In this document: in pieces, positions 6,778 to 7,434 of the stretch | How the letters are laid out: each line of letters opens with the position of its first letter | How positions within the stretch are numbered: the stretch's first letter is position 1 | Assembly (NCBI GenBank): GCA_003170325.1 | Contig: PMZP01000056.1 | Span: 1-7,434 of the forward strand | Length of the DNA: 7,434 nucleotides | Origin: Candidatus Tayloriibacteriota bacterium | GTDB taxonomy: Bacteria; Patescibacteriota; Minisyncoccia; Phycocordibacterales; PALSA-1337 | Reading direction: 5' to 3' | Position numbers and translations under genes: made by a program | The notes under the pieces: generated by a model | What the model saw: the letters and a program-made list of their open reading frames with translations, nothing else | What the model was told of the DNA's origin: nothing | Databases searched by the model: none

Positions 6778-6887
6778 TACTTCCACACAGGGAAATACAG
6801 CAAGATCATGCTGATGATGACCAGGATCGAGACGATCATAAAACCGACACCGACGGCCTTCTTGGTTTTTTCGTGAAATAATAGCAT
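6774..6887 (-). CDS. 37-residue single-pass membrane microprotein, unknown function
   Basis: This short frame fills the gap between lepA and the ftsB-like gene on the opposite strand. The N-terminus MLLFHEKTKKAVG is basic. A single hydrophobic helix spans about residues 12-32 (VGVGFMIVSILVIISMILLY), and the tail is FPVWKY. The positive-inside pattern suggests the N-terminus is cytoplasmic. A TATACT -10 lies 6 bases before the ATG, predicting a leaderless transcript. The TAG stop overlaps the lepA TAG within CTAG (6774-6777), so the genes abut tail to tail. No family is recognised. Support comes from composition, promoter position and exact packing; it could still be chance. Confidence 0.62.
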   Translation of the reverse strand: MLLFHEKTKKAVGVGFMIVSILVIISMILLYFPVWKY

Positions 6888-6893
6888 GTATCT

Positions 6894-6899
6894 AGTATA
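6894..6899 (-). promoter_or_regulatory. -10 element of the microprotein gene
   Basis: TATACT on the minus strand (5/6 to consensus), followed by 6 bases and the ATG at 6887. Transcription would begin at or next to the start codon. It shares four bases with the -10 of the ftsB-like gene on the other strand. Confidence 0.5.
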
Positions 6900-6901
6900 A
6901 T
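6896..6901 (+). promoter_or_regulatory. -10 element of the ftsB-like gene
   Basis: Perfect TATAAT, 7 bases before the ATG at 6909, so the mRNA is predicted to be leaderless. No Shine-Dalgarno sequence could fit. The -35 region (about 6873-6878, GTGAAA) is weak. Confidence 0.6.
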
Positions 6902-6908
6902 AGGTCTG

Positions 6909-7301
6909 ATGAAATACGGCAACTATCGTCCAACCAAGAAGAGATTTCAGGTATTGAAATCACCTATAACCATAATCTTGGTCTGTATCGTCCTTGCTGT
7001 ACTCATCAAAGCCACCTGGAGCATACATCAAAAGGTCGTCATATCGGACACGAAGCTGGCGCAGGCCCGGGCCGAATTGTCTAAACTGCAAGCTCGCCAG
7101 GAGAACCTGACGGCGCAAGTCGGCTATCTTTCGACCGATCAGGGTATCGAAGCCGAATTGCGTACCAAGTATCGCGCCGTCAAGGATGGAGAATCGGTCG
7201 CCGTCATTCTCGGCGACGACCGAACCGCCACTGTTACCGACGCCGTATCTCCGAAACCGTCCGGCTGGTGGCAGGGCTTGTTGCGATGGCTCGATCTTTA
7301 A
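6909..7301 (+). CDS. FtsB/DivIC-type septum formation initiator protein
   Basis: 130-residue bitopic membrane protein of the FtsB/FtsL/DivIC family, small divisome components that form a coiled-coil complex with FtsL and FtsQ/DivIB at the septum. It has a basic cytoplasmic N-terminus (residues 1-17), one membrane helix (about 18-37, SPITIILVCIVLAVLIKATW), and a coiled coil (about 44-75, with KLAQARAELSKLQARQENLTAQV). The family motif follows as GIEAELRTKYRAVKDGESVAVIL (79-101), in two parts: the 'E..aR.kyg.vk.gE.v' block. The tail (from about 102) is Thr/Pro-rich and ends in an amphipathic WWQGLLRWLDL. The gene is divergent from the microprotein gene with overlapping -10s, and the tRNA begins 9 bases after its stop, so the two may be co-transcribed. 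DivIC and FtsB cannot be told apart here. Confidence 0.85.
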   Translation: MKYGNYRPTKKRFQVLKSPITIILVCIVLAVLIKATWSIHQKVVISDTKLAQARAELSKLQARQENLTAQVGYLSTDQGIEAELRTKYRAVKDGESVAVILGDDRTATVTDAVSPKPSGWWQGLLRWLDL

Positions 7302-7310
7302 AATCAATTA

Positions 7311-7381
7311 GCGGGTATGGTTTAGTGGTAGAACGCGACCTTCCCAAGGTTGAGACGCGAGTTCGATTCTCGCTACCCGCA
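7311..7381 (+). tRNA. tRNA-Gly, anticodon CCC
   Basis: Complete cloverleaf. The acceptor GCGGGTA pairs with TACCCGC (7374-7380). The D stem is GTTT/GAAC with loop AGTGGTA; the anticodon stem CGACC/GGTTG encloses TTCCCAA, anticodon CCC (reads GGG). The variable loop is AGAC. The T stem GCGAG/CTCGC encloses TTCGATT. G1-C72, C2-G71 and C35-C36 fit glycine identity. The discriminator is A (7381), and CCA is not encoded (next bases CAT), so it must be added after transcription. Confidence 0.96.
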
Positions 7382-7402
7382 CATGTTAGGAATGAAGGAA
7401 AC

Positions 7403-7429
7403 CAGTCGGTGACAAATTGTCACCGACTG
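7403..7429. terminator. Perfect 12-bp hairpin downstream of tRNA-Gly, probable terminator
   Basis: CAGTCGGTGACA and TGTCACCGACTG are perfectly complementary around AAT. It lies 21 bases after the tRNA. The window ends 5 bases later (AAATT), so a T-tract cannot be checked. Being symmetric, it could serve either strand or be a protein-binding palindrome. Confidence 0.55.
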
Positions 7430-7434
7430 AAATT

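Noticed and set aside
7311..7381. UGA-to-glycine recoding
   Set aside because: The anticodon is CCC, and UGA serves as stop for murJ and the TrpR-like gene.

Overview
The window looks like a piece of a Candidate Phyla Radiation (Patescibacteria, most likely Parcubacteria-like) chromosome. The reasons are short, promoter-like gene starts with almost no Shine-Dalgarno sequence, a Wzy-like polymerase fused to TPRs, a divergent MurJ, a YerC/TrpR-like regulator, LepA, a short FtsB/DivIC-type protein and a lone tRNA without an encoded CCA. UGA is used as a stop (murJ and the TrpR-like gene), so this is not one of the UGA=Gly lineages. The taxonomic call is inference from gene style; no marker here fixes it.

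Layout, left to right. Positions 2-2344 (+) hold the 5'-truncated end of an O-antigen ligase/polymerase-like membrane protein with a C-terminal TPR domain. Twenty bases later comes murJ (2365-4044, +), a MurJ/MVF-family lipid-linked glycan flippase homologue that lacks two arginines important in E. coli MurJ and seems to have its own extended -10 promoter giving a leaderless mRNA. Between murJ and the convergent TrpR/YerC-like regulator (4125-4505, -) lies a tandem array of three 25-bp hairpin units. The middle unit differs from its neighbours by three perfectly compensated stem pairs. The 340-bp divergent gap (4506-4845) carries two near-identical ~18-bp palindromes in inverted orientation, one over the probable -35 region of the regulator gene: a likely autoregulatory operator pair.

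lepA (4846-6777, +; EF-4) contains an in-frame 135-bp insertion between the GTPase domain and domain II. At the DNA level the insertion is a set of three concentric inverted repeats; without it LepA would have the usual ~598 residues. lepA ends in a 4-bp tail-to-tail overlap with an unlisted 37-codon membrane microprotein gene on the minus strand (6774-6887). That gene and the divergent ftsB/divIC-like gene (6909-7301, +) share overlapping -10 elements, each placed so that transcription would begin at the start codon. A tRNA-Gly(CCC) follows 9 bases after ftsB, and a perfect 12-bp hairpin closes the window.

Functionally, the first two genes fit surface-polysaccharide polymerisation and lipid-linked glycan flipping, the ftsB-like gene fits division, and lepA and the tRNA belong to translation. 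The most unusual content is non-coding or repeat-derived: the covarying hairpin array, the palindromic insertion in lepA, the regulator's paired operators, and the compact bidirectional leaderless promoter.
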